Source of the DNA: Thereva unica
Taxonomy: Eukaryota; Arthropoda; Insecta; Diptera; Therevidae
DNA length: 64,000 nucleotides
Assembly: GCA_949987705.1 (NCBI GenBank)
Contig: OX465281.1
Coordinates: 221,683,978 to 221,747,977, forward strand
Direction: 5' to 3'
Shown here one piece after another: positions 54,215-64,000 of this stretch. Position numbers and translations under genes: made by a program. The notes below the pieces were generated by a model. The model had not been told where the DNA came from. It worked only from the letters and a program-made list of their open reading frames with translations, and did no database searches. The stretch's first letter is position 1. The number at the start of each line of letters is the position of its first letter.

Positions 54215-57200
54215 ATTCCGCCTAAAATATATGCCTCAAGGACTGGCCCAACAGCTCAACATTTGAACAAGATTTAAAAATATGCAAACAAATATTTTGG
54301 TTAGGTAATGATTGTATCTACCATAAGAGTGCTTCCACATACTATAATCCCATCTTTAAAAAAAAACACACACACTAAAAAAATTACCCTAAAAGATAAT
54401 TTACCCTGTAGTGTAAAATGTTTGAACTAATGTAACTGCAGCAAGACAACCCTAGTACTGCATAAAACAACCGCATGAAAAAGGAGTCTTGCTTGGACTG
54501 CTATAATCTACGATAGTGGCTTAGCTTAATTGGGGTTTTAACAGATTTTAAAAATCCAAACATGGTTCGGAGCTTGACTAAAGCTTTTATGTAACGATCA
54601 CACGAAATTTAAGAAAATTCGCTAGTAAAGCACGGTTGCTGTCCAAGGAGAATTTTGGTGCTTATTGGATTCCCACATGCGTATGCAAATAGTCGTCTTT
54701 TGGTAGCTTTTTCTGGAATTTAATATTAAAACGAACATCACCTGGTCTTCCAACGAGTCAACTGCAAGGAGGTTTTGAATTTTATAAAAATGGATAGCAA
54801 ATTTATTATTTTTTTATATACCTGATAGAGGGAATATGTAAACATAAAATGGGCAAAGCAAAATTTGAGATAGTTGCATCTTCAGATATTGAAAAAAGCA
54901 CATTTAAGCTTAAAAGCACAATCACTGTAAGCTTTAGATCCTGGTTACAAACCAATTCCTACTCAGGATCCATAATTGATCGTGCAGCAAGCTTTCGAAG
55001 CTTAAAAATGCACATACAAAGAGAATCGAGAGACGCGATATGAAAAAATGAGAAGAGAAATTTTACCTGAAAGTGGGTGTACATCAAACCTCACAAAACT
55101 GAACAAAAATATATTTATCTTTTAGCGAGAAATGTATTTGTTTATCCAACATATACAATCACATTTCGATAAAATTGTCTGGCTTTTGAAGTAGATGAAA
55201 GTTGCTGGAGCCTTCAGTCTTGTCGAGTATCGATCATCAACAGGTGCGAGGTACGGAGGAGTTTTACGTGTATTGCTATTTTGCGGTTACTAACCAGATA
55301 TACTAAGTGAAATCTGTTTTAATCAAATCAAAAGTTTATTGTAGTTTTTTTGGGAAAATATATTTGTAATATAAAAAATAATCTGTGATACTAAACAAAA
55401 AAATAATTAATTAATAAATATAAGTAAAGTTGTGTGCTGATACAGAGTACTGAGTGACTTTTGTTCCAGGTAGTTGAGATTACCTTGTTCCAGTGGAATA
55501 ACTTCAGACAGAGATCAACTTTATTTTTCAGTTAACTCTTTTTTAACCATACCTGTAAGTATCTCTAATCCCACCTTTTAGTGCTTTATGTTGACTCAAG
55601 CTGATAGAGCTCGGCTTTAGTTTAATCATTTTTTTAACATTGTTGAATCGTGGGTGTTGTAAAATTATCGAATTCAAAGGAAAGGCGCCTGCGGTATATA
55701 TATTAAGAGTATGTAAAACCAGAAAATCAACCATTTAGCTTTAAGGTGCGATAAATTTGTGACAATGTGTTAGTGATTGTGCGTTTGTATCATTGTATGT
55801 ACATATATAATTATTTTTTTTTTATTCTTTTTCAATGTGTTGAATGTATTTACACCTTATAACACACAATTGTACTTGGATGAGCCTATACGGTATTGAA
55901 CTCGCAGGTAACTCGCAAGAACAAAAGGAAACTTCCAGGTTACAATAACCAATATACCGTTAGAGGAATATGTTATCATATATAGATCCATTTTTGTGTT
56001 TTTAAATGATTTGTCTTTCTTTACCTTCCTGTCCTTCGATTTATATCTAACTTACCTGGTGGTCCCAATAAATAACGCACCATCCCAGTAGAGGAGATTA
56101 TAAACCGTCGCCATTTGTGACCTCACCGTTCTTGAACACATTGTCGGAATTGAGTCATGCTTCATGATTTTTGATGCTTTTCTCTCTCCTGTATTTTTCC
56201 ATTTTCACAATTTTTTTTTAAAAAAGGGGAAAAATAAAAAAACCAACAGGTAATAATAATATGCCTTGGTTTTGAATATTACATTTTCATCCCTGGTGGA
56301 ACTAATTCCTTCAATTAAGATCAATTTGTCGAGCAAGTTCTTCTCCTGGTACAAGCACGCTAATTGCTTAGAGCTGGTACACATCAAGCATATGTTAATA
56401 GGACCAAAATAATGTGGTGGGAGTTATATGTACGCCATCGATATATACCTTCCAGGTGATATTGTCATAGATGTAGATGCCATTACTGTCACCGTTATTT
56501 GAAATCTCTATAGTTTTTCTGTATATTATTATATTCACACATTGTCATAATACCAAGAAAGCTGGAATATAATAAATTTGCATTACAGAATGGCATTTTT
56601 GTTGGATATATATTTATTATAAAAATATTGCTTACCTTGTTGAAGAATTAAAAAAACAAATTCAAATAAAGAAAACGCCATTTTGAATAATTCTATTGAA
56701 GAAGCAGAAAAATAATATTGTCAAGTAAACAAATCCGCATTTAAGTGTTGTGGATTTTACTTTTTCGCTTTGTTTTTGTGAAATATTTTCTGCATTTCCA
56801 TAGGTCTATGGAAAAAATCATGATGATCGATGTGGTTGTGTGTGTGTGTGTTGCTATACGATCATCCATCCGTCGTCCATCGATCGATCGATCGGTCATG
56901 TGCGTTCACAACACATCGGTATTACCAGCTGCGATGTGCTTTGAATTAATTTTATTCACTTGAAAGTTTTTTTTTTATTATCTTTTATTTTCTTGAAAAA
57001 TAAATTATTAACTGATGATGCCACTAGAATAGATCAAGGAAGTTTAAGTTGTATTAGTGATTAAATAATTTATTTATGGGGAAATTTTTGATTGCCTTAC
57101 CTTAAAAGCCCCTTCTTCACATATATACATTGAAAAAAATTCAATCGGTGTATTTTATAAAATATTTTACAATATAAGTTTTTGTTGATTAATTCACCAT

Positions 57201-57952
57201 CTCTGTATAAAAATTGTTAATTGAAAGTCTAGATGCGTTTTTCTAATAAATTAGATATTTATGTCGCGTTATACAAGTATAATGATATCATGAAAAAATC
57301 CAAATATTGTTTTTTTTTCCTACTATCTATCTAAAGTGTAGTTAAAGCATTTCAAATGCCGCGTAAAGCATCTGTTTTAATATTTATTATTGAGCCGCAA
57401 AGACAAAAGAAATTACAATTAGGTCACGTTAAACTGATGAAAACTTGGCACATTTTTTCTTTACTCTGGAATTAATAAGATAAGAGCAGGCGGTAGTTTT
57501 TTTTTGTTGCAAAAGTGAAATGTACTGTGGGTCATCGATGACAAACTTTGGCGAAATTGCGTGGGTGAAATTGGGAGTAGGCATGAATATGTGTATTGAT
57601 AATAATCTCGATCATTTTTTATGACTTTATCTTAATGGTATCTTTAGCTACTACCCTGCGGAATTAGAGTTTGTATAGAGTTGATCTCGGTTACGATTTA
57701 CCTTCAATAGAATCGAGCCCTTGCCTGACAAAGACAATTTGTTATGTATATTGTTTTGATCGTTTTAATCATATTATCCACCCATCGAGCCTTAGGGCTT
57801 GCTACTCTTTTTAACTCTTCCTAAAGAATAGATAAAAGCTAGAGGTAGTATCTGAAAGACTTGCTTCTTTCACCTGCATTAATTTTTGTATTCTATTCCA
57901 TTCTGTGATATTGCATTCCTTGTTCGTAAGTTTCTCGAAAAATGTTGCAGCC
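54215..57952. other. Long AT-rich non-coding stretch
   Basis: No gene or transposon was recognised in 3.7 kb. There is a GT-repeat (about 56834-56850) and a CATCGATCGATCGATCGGTC run (about 56878-56897). This is the longest TE-poor segment and may be host intergenic or intronic DNA. Confidence 0.45.
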
Positions 57953-58152
57953 ATGTAGCTGGCTGGGTCGTGGCAACTTCTGGTCGAGCACCAGCAATGA
58001 ACAGCAGCGTACGGTGTTTGAAAATATGAAATGACTTGCAATATTGAAACGCAACCTCTTACACCGCGATTTTGCTTAAAACACCGTAGAATTATACGCT
58101 GCTGTCCGTGGTTGGAGCTCGACCAAAAGTTGCCACGCTCCAGGCTGCAGCA
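57953..58152. mobile_element. MITE, about 200 bp
   Basis: GTCGTGGCAACTTCTGGTCG and CGACCAAAAGTTGCCACGCT are inverted. The pairing runs inward through AGCACCA..., AACAGCAGCGTA and ACGGTGTTT, with mismatches, for about 60 bp each. It interrupts the downstream part of the RTE copy on its right. The duplication was not resolved. Confidence 0.75.
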
Positions 58153-58290
58153 TATAAATATTTTGCTTGGAGTAAATGGCTACAAGTGCCCAGAAAAGCG
58201 TGGTATATAGTTTACACTTCATTCCTCTAGACAAAATGCGTGATGTAAGATGTTGTCGAAGTCCAAAATAGCATCTGTTAGCAACGTTTA

Positions 58291-58478
58291 AGGTAGGGAC
58301 ACACTGAGCCCACGTACGCAACGTATGCAACGCGTTATTAAATCTAAACGGTTGAATTTGTATGCCTAGAAACACACTTATCATACGCACTGTCACACGC
58401 GTCCCACGCAACGTTATATCTGTCGATCCAGATCGGCGTGGGATACGTTGCGTACGTGGGCTCAGTGTGTCCCTACCT
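58291..58478. mobile_element. PIF/Harbinger-like MITE, 188 bp, TTA duplication
   Basis: AGGTAGGGACACACTGAGCC and GGCTCAGTGTGTCCCTACCT are perfect inverted ends. The symmetry continues through CACGTACGCAACGTA. TTA at 58288-58290 and 58479-58481 is the target duplication. The AGG start and TWA duplication are shared with the MITE at 20372-20526, but the rest differs. It interrupts an RTE RT frame. Confidence 0.92.
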
Positions 58479-59541
58479 TTATTCTCCTCCTGATCTCCGT
58501 TGTCTCACCACTGTCAGCTTGCAATACGGTTCCAAGATACGTAAATTCTTTAACGATTTCTATATTATATGCATCTATGGTGATATTTTGTCTTGGAGTT
58601 GCGTATCTTTTTGAAGTACAAAGATACTTAGTTTTTGCTTCGTTGATGAGCAATCCCATCTTTTTCGCAGCTGCTTCCAGTTTGATGAAGGTTTCTTTCA
58701 CACTCGCAAACGACCTACTTATTAGAGCGACATCATCAGCATAAGCCATCGTTTGTGTTGACTTGTTAGAGATGGATCCCGTTGTTTCTACCCCAGCGTC
58801 TCTCACCACCTTCTCCAACACTATGTTAAATAGGAGGCATGACAGCGCGTCACCTTGTCTCAGGCCTCTCTGTGATGTGAAACTATCTGAGAGGTCTCGT
58901 TCAACTCGTACTCTGCATCGTACTACCACGATTGTAGCTTTTGTTACTTCGATTAGGTGTTTTGGAAATCGGAAGCACTCCATAGCTTTAAATAACTCCT
59001 CACGCTTGACGCTGTCATATGCTTGCTTGAAGTCTATAAACAGTACGTGAATATTGATGTTGAACTCCCATGATTTTTCCAAAATTCTTCTCAGACTGGA
59101 AATATGGTTTGTAGTGGACCTACCTGGTCGAAAGCCACATTGATAACTACCTATTATGCCTTCTGCGATGGGTAGAAGTTTTTTGTATAAAATAGTGGAC
59201 AGTACTTTATACGCTGAGTTGAGGAGGGTAATACCCCTATAGTTCTCACAAACGAGTTGATCTCCTTTTTTATGCAGGGGGCATATCACACCTTCCGTCC
59301 ATTCAAGTGGGATCTTTTTCTGAGGCCAGATCGATTCTATAAGTTTATGTAATCCATTCCTTAATTCTTGGCCCCCATATTTCCACATCTCAATTGCTAT
59401 GCTATCTTTTCCTGGGGCTTTATTGTTTTTGAGATTCGTCATAGCTTCTTGTACGTCGTCCATTGTAGGGACATCACTTTCATTAGCAGCACCAGTATCA
59501 CTATCATTATTGGTTGGTGCGTTTCTATTTGTTTGATTCAC
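58462..59541 (-). pseudogene. RTE-type reverse transcriptase, 359-codon frame
   Basis: An RT that would act in target-primed insertion. Motifs from the first Met: NNKAPGKDSIAIEMWKYGG (39-57), CPLHKKGDQL (87-96), NYRGITLLNSAYKVLS (100-115), YQCGFRPGRST (133-143), LFIDFKQAYDSV (167-178, first catalytic Asp at 170), RGLRQGDALS (225-234), MAYADDVALISRS (265-277, active-site pair at 269-270), INEAKTKYL and EFTYLGTVL. No stop occurs before the frame enters the MITE, so about 1.1 kb of palm and fingers is intact. Endonuclease absent. The last four or so residues come from the MITE. Confidence 0.88.
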
Positions 59542-59584
59542 ATCACTTTCACTCTCATTTTCGTCGCAGGTTTTATCTTTACTT

Positions 59585-61930
59585 TACTTTATTCCCCTTT
59601 AATCTCTCATGGGACATAGGCCGAAGACAGTTGCCCTACAGCCGATTTTGTTTTGTGCGGCAGCTCTCAGCTCCGACCAGGATCTTCCAGTTGTTGCGGC
59701 CTCTGCTAATAAGGTTTTGCTCCTCCAAGTTGTAGGTCTTCCGGCTGGACCTGTTGGGCTACATACTCGTTTTCGCGTCCCAAGGAGAGGCCAATCGAAT
59801 TCCATTTCCTTCGCCTGATTTGTCTATCCTTTCTTGTCCGGCGCGGCGCCATAGCTCTTCATTAGGAATTCTATCTTGCCAGCGGATTTTTAGGTTACGA
59901 TGCAGGCATCTGCTGATGAAAACTTGTAGGCGCCCCGTGATGAGCTGGGTGAACTGCCTTAACGTTGCAGTTGAACAGCCGCAATTTGCAGAATTTATCT
60001 ACTAGTTCCACGACACGACAAGACTAGGGTGTTTGTATTTATTAACATTTATTTAGTTTTATTCGGACTTAGCCTTAAGCCTGCTGGACTACTTTCTGTT
60101 GCCAGATTGTTTAACATGTTTTTGAGGTACTGATGTCAGTGGGCAAGCAAACAGATATCATCCGCATAGTCGAGGCGGTCTAGCAAACCCCATTGTATGC
60201 CGCTTGTTTTACTATCTGGAGCGCTTATAAGGGTGTCGTTTATTACTATAAGAAATAGTAAAGGCGAAAGTAGGGATCCTTGTCGTACTCCTGAACTCAC
60301 CTCAAAGCTTTCGGACAATTTTCCCTTGTCAAGAACTCTGCTTTTGGAATTGCTGTATAGGGCTTTTATCAGTTCTATTATTTTATCAGGCAGTCTACGT
60401 TGCCGTAGTGCCTGCCATATAAAGCTCCTATTGACCGAGTCGAACCCTTTCTCATAGTCTACGAAAGCAAGGTACAAGGGTGATCGTAATTCAGTAGACT
60501 GCGCCACTATGATTCGCAAAGTGTTAATGTGGTATTTGCAGGAGCGGCCCTGTCTGTCTGCTGCTTCTAAGCGTTAAGTCTACTGCCTCTCTTATCTTTG
60601 ATAATATAATATGGGACAAGATTTTACCCACAGTAGATTATAGACAGATGCCTCTAAAATTGGCACATATTGTTAGGACCCCCTTTTTTGGTGTTTTGAC
60701 TATGATGCCTTCCGTCCAATCCTCCGGAAAGGTACAGGTGTTCCATGATTTTTCCACGATTGGCTGTAGAGCATCTGCTATGAGGTTTGAGTCGGCTTTC
60801 AACAATTCTGGCGGGATGCCATCTTTTCCAGCTGCTTAACTATTGGCCATTGCGTGGATTGCGGTTATTATTTCTGTTTTGGATGGTGCACGAGTGGCAA
60901 TTCTTAGTGGCTGTGCATTTTTGCTGCTTTCTTGAGGTTCCTGTGCCAATGAACCATTCAAAGCGGGATGAAGTAATCTCTTCATTTTTGAAGTTGTTCG
61001 TCGTCGCTGCTCAGCAGCCTTCCATCCCCACTCTTAGCGGCATGTTTTTTTAGTAAAGTGCTTTCCCCAGAGAGCTGTTTAGTGATTTGGTACAGCACCT
61101 TACTATTGCCTGTGTTTGCCGCGTTTTTCGTTTTTTTGCCAGCTCGTTTATCTGCTGCGTTTTATCACGCCGGACGCTTCTTTTTACCTCCCGGTGTAAT
61201 TGAGAGTATTCCCGTTCAAGTTGATGCCATTTGTCCGGGTTGCTTGTAAACACTACATTATTTTTGAGGGCCCTTCTGCGTTCTATTTTTTGCCAAGTTG
61301 TGTCCGAGATCCAGTAATGCTGGTTTCTTGGACATAACCGATGCTTGTTTCCGCCGCTGTTATAATAGCGCCCTTTGTAGTACTCTCATCTTTTCAATGT
61401 TATTTTCGTCAGAGACTATTTGCTGTCTTAAGGTTTGTTGTAATTTCCCAGAAAATTCTCGCCTTTTAATGCTGTCCCGCAGAAGTTCTACGTTAAATCG
61501 TCTACGAGGTATGGCATCGCGTTGGACGTTCCTGATTACAGCGCTTTTGAGACGAATAATTGCTACTATAAATGGATCTGCCCCCCTAAAGCTCCTGACA
61601 TCCTCCAGAATAGCTCTGCATCTACGACAGATGGCCATGTGATTTATCTGGTTTCTCGTTCTACCATCGGGCGATACCTAGGTCTCCTTGTGTATCCTCT
61701 TGTAACAAAAGTAGGTGTCACCTACAATGAGTTGGTGGGAACTATAAAAGTCAACGAAAAGTTCAACGTTGCTGTTAGTTACCTGGCCTTTGCCTTTATT
61801 TCCAATTGTGCATTCAAGGCCGGTGTTGATGAGGCCGTTTAGGTCACCCATTAAAACAATGATGTCTCCCCTTGGAATAGAGCAAAAAACCCATTCAGTC
61901 GCATATAGAACTCTTCCTTGATGTCATCGT
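59585..61930 (-). mobile_element. RTE-type LINE copy, endonuclease to 3' end
   Basis: Minus strand: EDSHDDIKEEFYMRLNGF (61925-61870), YFCYKRIHKETWVSPDGRTR (61710-61650), NQINHMAICRRCRAILEDVR, FRGADPF (end of the endonuclease; the catalytic ID/NH region reads INH), a 120-codon linker, then the RT: PEDWTEGIIVKTPKKG (60730-60680), NFRGI, YLAFVDYEKGFDSVNR (60475-60430), GVRQGSLLSPLLF (60300-60265) and LDYADDICLLAH (60175-60140). It ends GRPTTWRSKTLLAEAATTGR, FGLCPMRD, with a TAAAGTAAAG tail (59575-59590). Compared with 17360-18277, two internal deletions near 60000 and 59955 removed most of the thumb. Frames are broken. Confidence 0.87.
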
Positions 61931-62724
61931 GTGAGTCTTCAGCTCAAAGATTATCTATTTTCAATAAGATGTGACACTCTTGATTTACTAACCCATTTAC
62001 AATTCCTTATAACCACATCAACAAAAATCTCCTATTATTTGAAAAAGAATAGCTACAGTGCTTTTTTTCTAATTAATTCCCTTATGAAAATTCCCATAAA
62101 AAAGAAAGGGTACGAAACAACATCACATAAGTTACGCCCCACCCATAAAATGTGTACAATAAATAAAGTCACATTTTTTCATAATGCACTTTTAAAGGCG
62201 ACCTGGAGCAATCGTCATGGTATTAGTGTTGTTCATTCTCAAGCAGTTCGCGCCATGTAAACCATAGGGAAATGTGGAATTGAAATAAAGGAAACACATG
62301 TGAAACCCCTACACGCATTACAACTTGAGAATAGTTTTAAAGGCGACCTGGAGCGATCGCACTCGTGTTAGTACATATAACCAGCAAGGTTACAGCCTGA
62401 TCCAAAAAAATTTTAATATATAATAAGAGTACGCCGTAAATTATTTCATTTTAATACACAATTTTAACCGAATTATTTGAAGTATTTCTATTTGAAGTAT
62501 TTTTAAAAATATCAAACTAAAAGAGAGTGTTAGACGTTGCTTTGTGGTGCGGGTATAGTTTTCAAAGTGCTTTTTATGAATTTTTATAAGCGACCCTGAA
62601 CCAAACTACTGGTTCCTTTGAGTTGTAAGGACTGCGAAATTTCGGGGTAAGAAATATTTATTGCATTTAATTAGTTTTTAGAAATTATTTTATTCATTTT
62701 TTTACTCTCGAAATATTTTTAAAA
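61931..62724. other. Non-coding stretch with repeated GGCGACCTGGAGC
   Basis: TTTTAAAGGCGACCTGGAGC occurs at about 62191-62210 and 62336-62355, 145 bp apart and in the same orientation, each followed by (A/G)ATCG. A weaker version (TTATAAGCGACCCTGAACC) lies at about 62584. These could be subterminal binding sites of the P-type element to the right, or a short tandem duplication. Confidence 0.45.
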
Positions 62725-63690
62725 ATGGGTAAGCACCATATTAAGTGTTTGGTATGTGGTGCCAAAAAAAATGACAGTTTAGAAGTGAATTTTTTTAAAT
62801 TACCGGTGAATAGTGCTAGGTGAGCAATATGGTTGGGGAATTTAAATAAAACGGATATGCTAAATGTAAAATTGTCGGAAGATTACCGGGTTTTTGAAAA
62901 GCACTTCGATGAAAATATGCTTTCAAAAAAAAAAAAAAAACAAATCGGTTAAAACGAAAGGCGTATCCAGTTAAACTAAGCGCTTCAAATTCAATTCCAG
63001 AAGAAACTTCTTCCAAAGTTATAATTCTGGATAATACTTTGTTGGTCCCGCCAAAAAGTGTAGATAAGCCAACGCCTATTGCGGAAACTTCTACAGCACA
63101 ATGCATAGAAGATACTATGTCGGGTAATGATAATGATAACGCGATATTTCCTACAACGCATAAATATACACAAACAGATAGTAAGGGAAAATTTACGGAA
63201 GATGACGTAACAAAATTGCGAAAGGAGTGCGACGTTAAATCGGAAGGAACTTGAAGAGTTGCGAAAAGATAAGGAACGTGATGCTTCATTTATACAGAAA
63301 GCAAAACGCGTTTTACCTGGTGAATTAGCACGCATAATTGAAAACCACGTAAAAAATTTTCAACATACACCTAAAGGTTGGAGATATTCGAATAATTTTA
63401 AGAAATTTTGCTTAAGTGTATATTTTATAGCACCTTCCGCCTACCATTTTTTGGCAAAAAATATGAACCTTCCGTCAAAAAGGACTCTATTGAGATTCAT
63501 TCAAAACTGGCCCTCCGGTCCCGGTATCCACGAAGGCTTGTTCACTTCGTTAAATCTCTCTACACATAATGCTTCTCTACCGCGACAAAAAAAAGTTTCA
63601 CTTCAATACTATTCCAAACGTCTGTGTCGATAGCAAAAGAGCAATTTGTCCAGGAATTATCCATTAAAAAACTTACCACTTAGTGAAAAC
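62725..63690 (+). pseudogene. P-element-type transposase with THAP-like N-terminus
   Basis: Starts at the ATG at 62725. Residues 8-60 look like a THAP zinc-binding domain (C8..C11, F, LP, AIW, then VFEKHF). In THAP proteins the last motif is C..H; the third Cys is Phe here. A stop (TGA, 62821) interrupts codon 33. A run of 16 A (62925-62940) shifts the frame, as does a site near 63235. Then come a charged helix (RKELEELRKDKERDASFIQK), GWRYSNNFKKFCLSVYFIAP, SAYHFLAKNMNLPSKRTL and IQNWPSGPGIHEGLF, which match the order (S..LKKF.LS.Y..SP.AY..L....LP...TL........PG) of P transposases. The catalytic RNase H-like half and GTP-binding part are absent or beyond recognition after 63633. Terminal repeats not found. 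Confidence 0.75.
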
Positions 63691-64000
63691 ATTCGGCATA
63701 ATTTCATACAATGAAGCAAAAACCAAGCTTCTGGCTAAGATAAGCTAAACTAAGCTTATTCCCAGGTTGAGTTTTTAATTGGCCATGTTTGACTTGCCTA
63801 TGTGATTAAATTTAATTTTAAACCAAAAAATTTCATTAAATTATATGCACACCCTGTATAAATTGTGTTCATTTCCACTTCGTTCCTCATCATATTGCAT
63901 CCTTTTCTTACAAATGGCTTTTCTATCGCTATCTATTTCTTACAATTCCGGCAAGGTCGTTTAAATAACGGTACCAAGGTCAAAAATAGATAAGCGAAAA
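63691..64000. other. Unassigned end of window
   Basis: AT-rich sequence with no recognised motif. It may hold further decayed transposase sequence. Confidence 0.35.

Larger units (their letters stand above)
58153..59570 (-). mobile_element. RTE-type LINE copy, MITE-interrupted
   Basis: The minus-strand RT frame (58462-59541) is continued beyond the MITE at 58291-58478 by VANRCYFGLRQHLTSRILSR and MKCKLYTTLF (58285-58200), matching the NRC..GL...L.SR.LSR..K..LYKTL segment that follows YLGT in the family. Removing the MITE restores this order. The copy ends at the second MITE (57953-58152). Its upstream side abuts the tail of the RTE copy at 59585. Confidence 0.85.

Noticed and set aside
56834..56900. 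GT and ATCG runs as a functional element
   Set aside because: Short simple repeats with no associated structure.

Overview
This 64 kb window comes from an animal nuclear genome, almost certainly an insect. A fly is plausible, because P-type, LOA-type, BEL/Pao, RTE, CR1-like, mariner/Tc1, hAT-like and Helentron-like remains occur together. There is no bacterial-style gene organisation, rRNA gene or CRISPR array. I cannot assign any complete host protein-coding gene. The window is a transposon graveyard with stacked insertions, separated by AT-rich non-coding DNA.

Layout. 1-5.8 kb: decayed CR1-like LINE copies, a Tc1 transposase scrap, and one CR1-like copy split by two DNA elements whose ends can be read to the base. 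7.6-9.2 kb: a foldback element, a minisatellite, a TA-flanked MITE and a LINE tail. 9.2-12.3 kb: AT-rich DNA with two candidate minus-strand exons and a more GC-rich block, the best candidate for a host gene. 12.4-15.1 kb: a BEL/Pao reverse transcriptase (RT) split by an hAT-like insertion that itself holds a Helentron-type endonuclease. 17.4-18.3 kb: RTE 3' half. 20-24 kb: a minus-strand LOA-type LINE cut by a MITE, a tandem-repeat DNA element and a CR1-like 3' end. 26-34.7 kb: fragments of CR1/Jockey, R1/LOA, mariner and RTE elements, plus a second foldback copy. 36-39 kb: LOA-type endonuclease pieces, a perfect 257-bp palindrome inserted in a repeated DNA element, and an 85-bp RTE insertion with its target duplication. 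41-46.3 kb: MITE, RTE and CR1-like fragments and a 2.4-kb DNA element. 48.5-54.2 kb: two CR1-like copies head to head (one with a 494-codon open frame) and an RTE copy bounded by a 12-bp duplication. 58-62 kb: two RTE copies and two MITEs. 62.7-63.7 kb: a broken P-type transposase beginning with a THAP-like domain.

The elements are related by order of insertion, not by function. Old LINE copies are the substrate, and MITEs and younger LINE 3' ends sit inside them. The strongest observations are the perfect palindrome with a 4-bp duplication and an empty site 8.9 kb away, the exactly bounded nested insertions, and the broken P-type transposase. Clade names come from motifs read by eye. They are firm at superfamily level and tentative below it.
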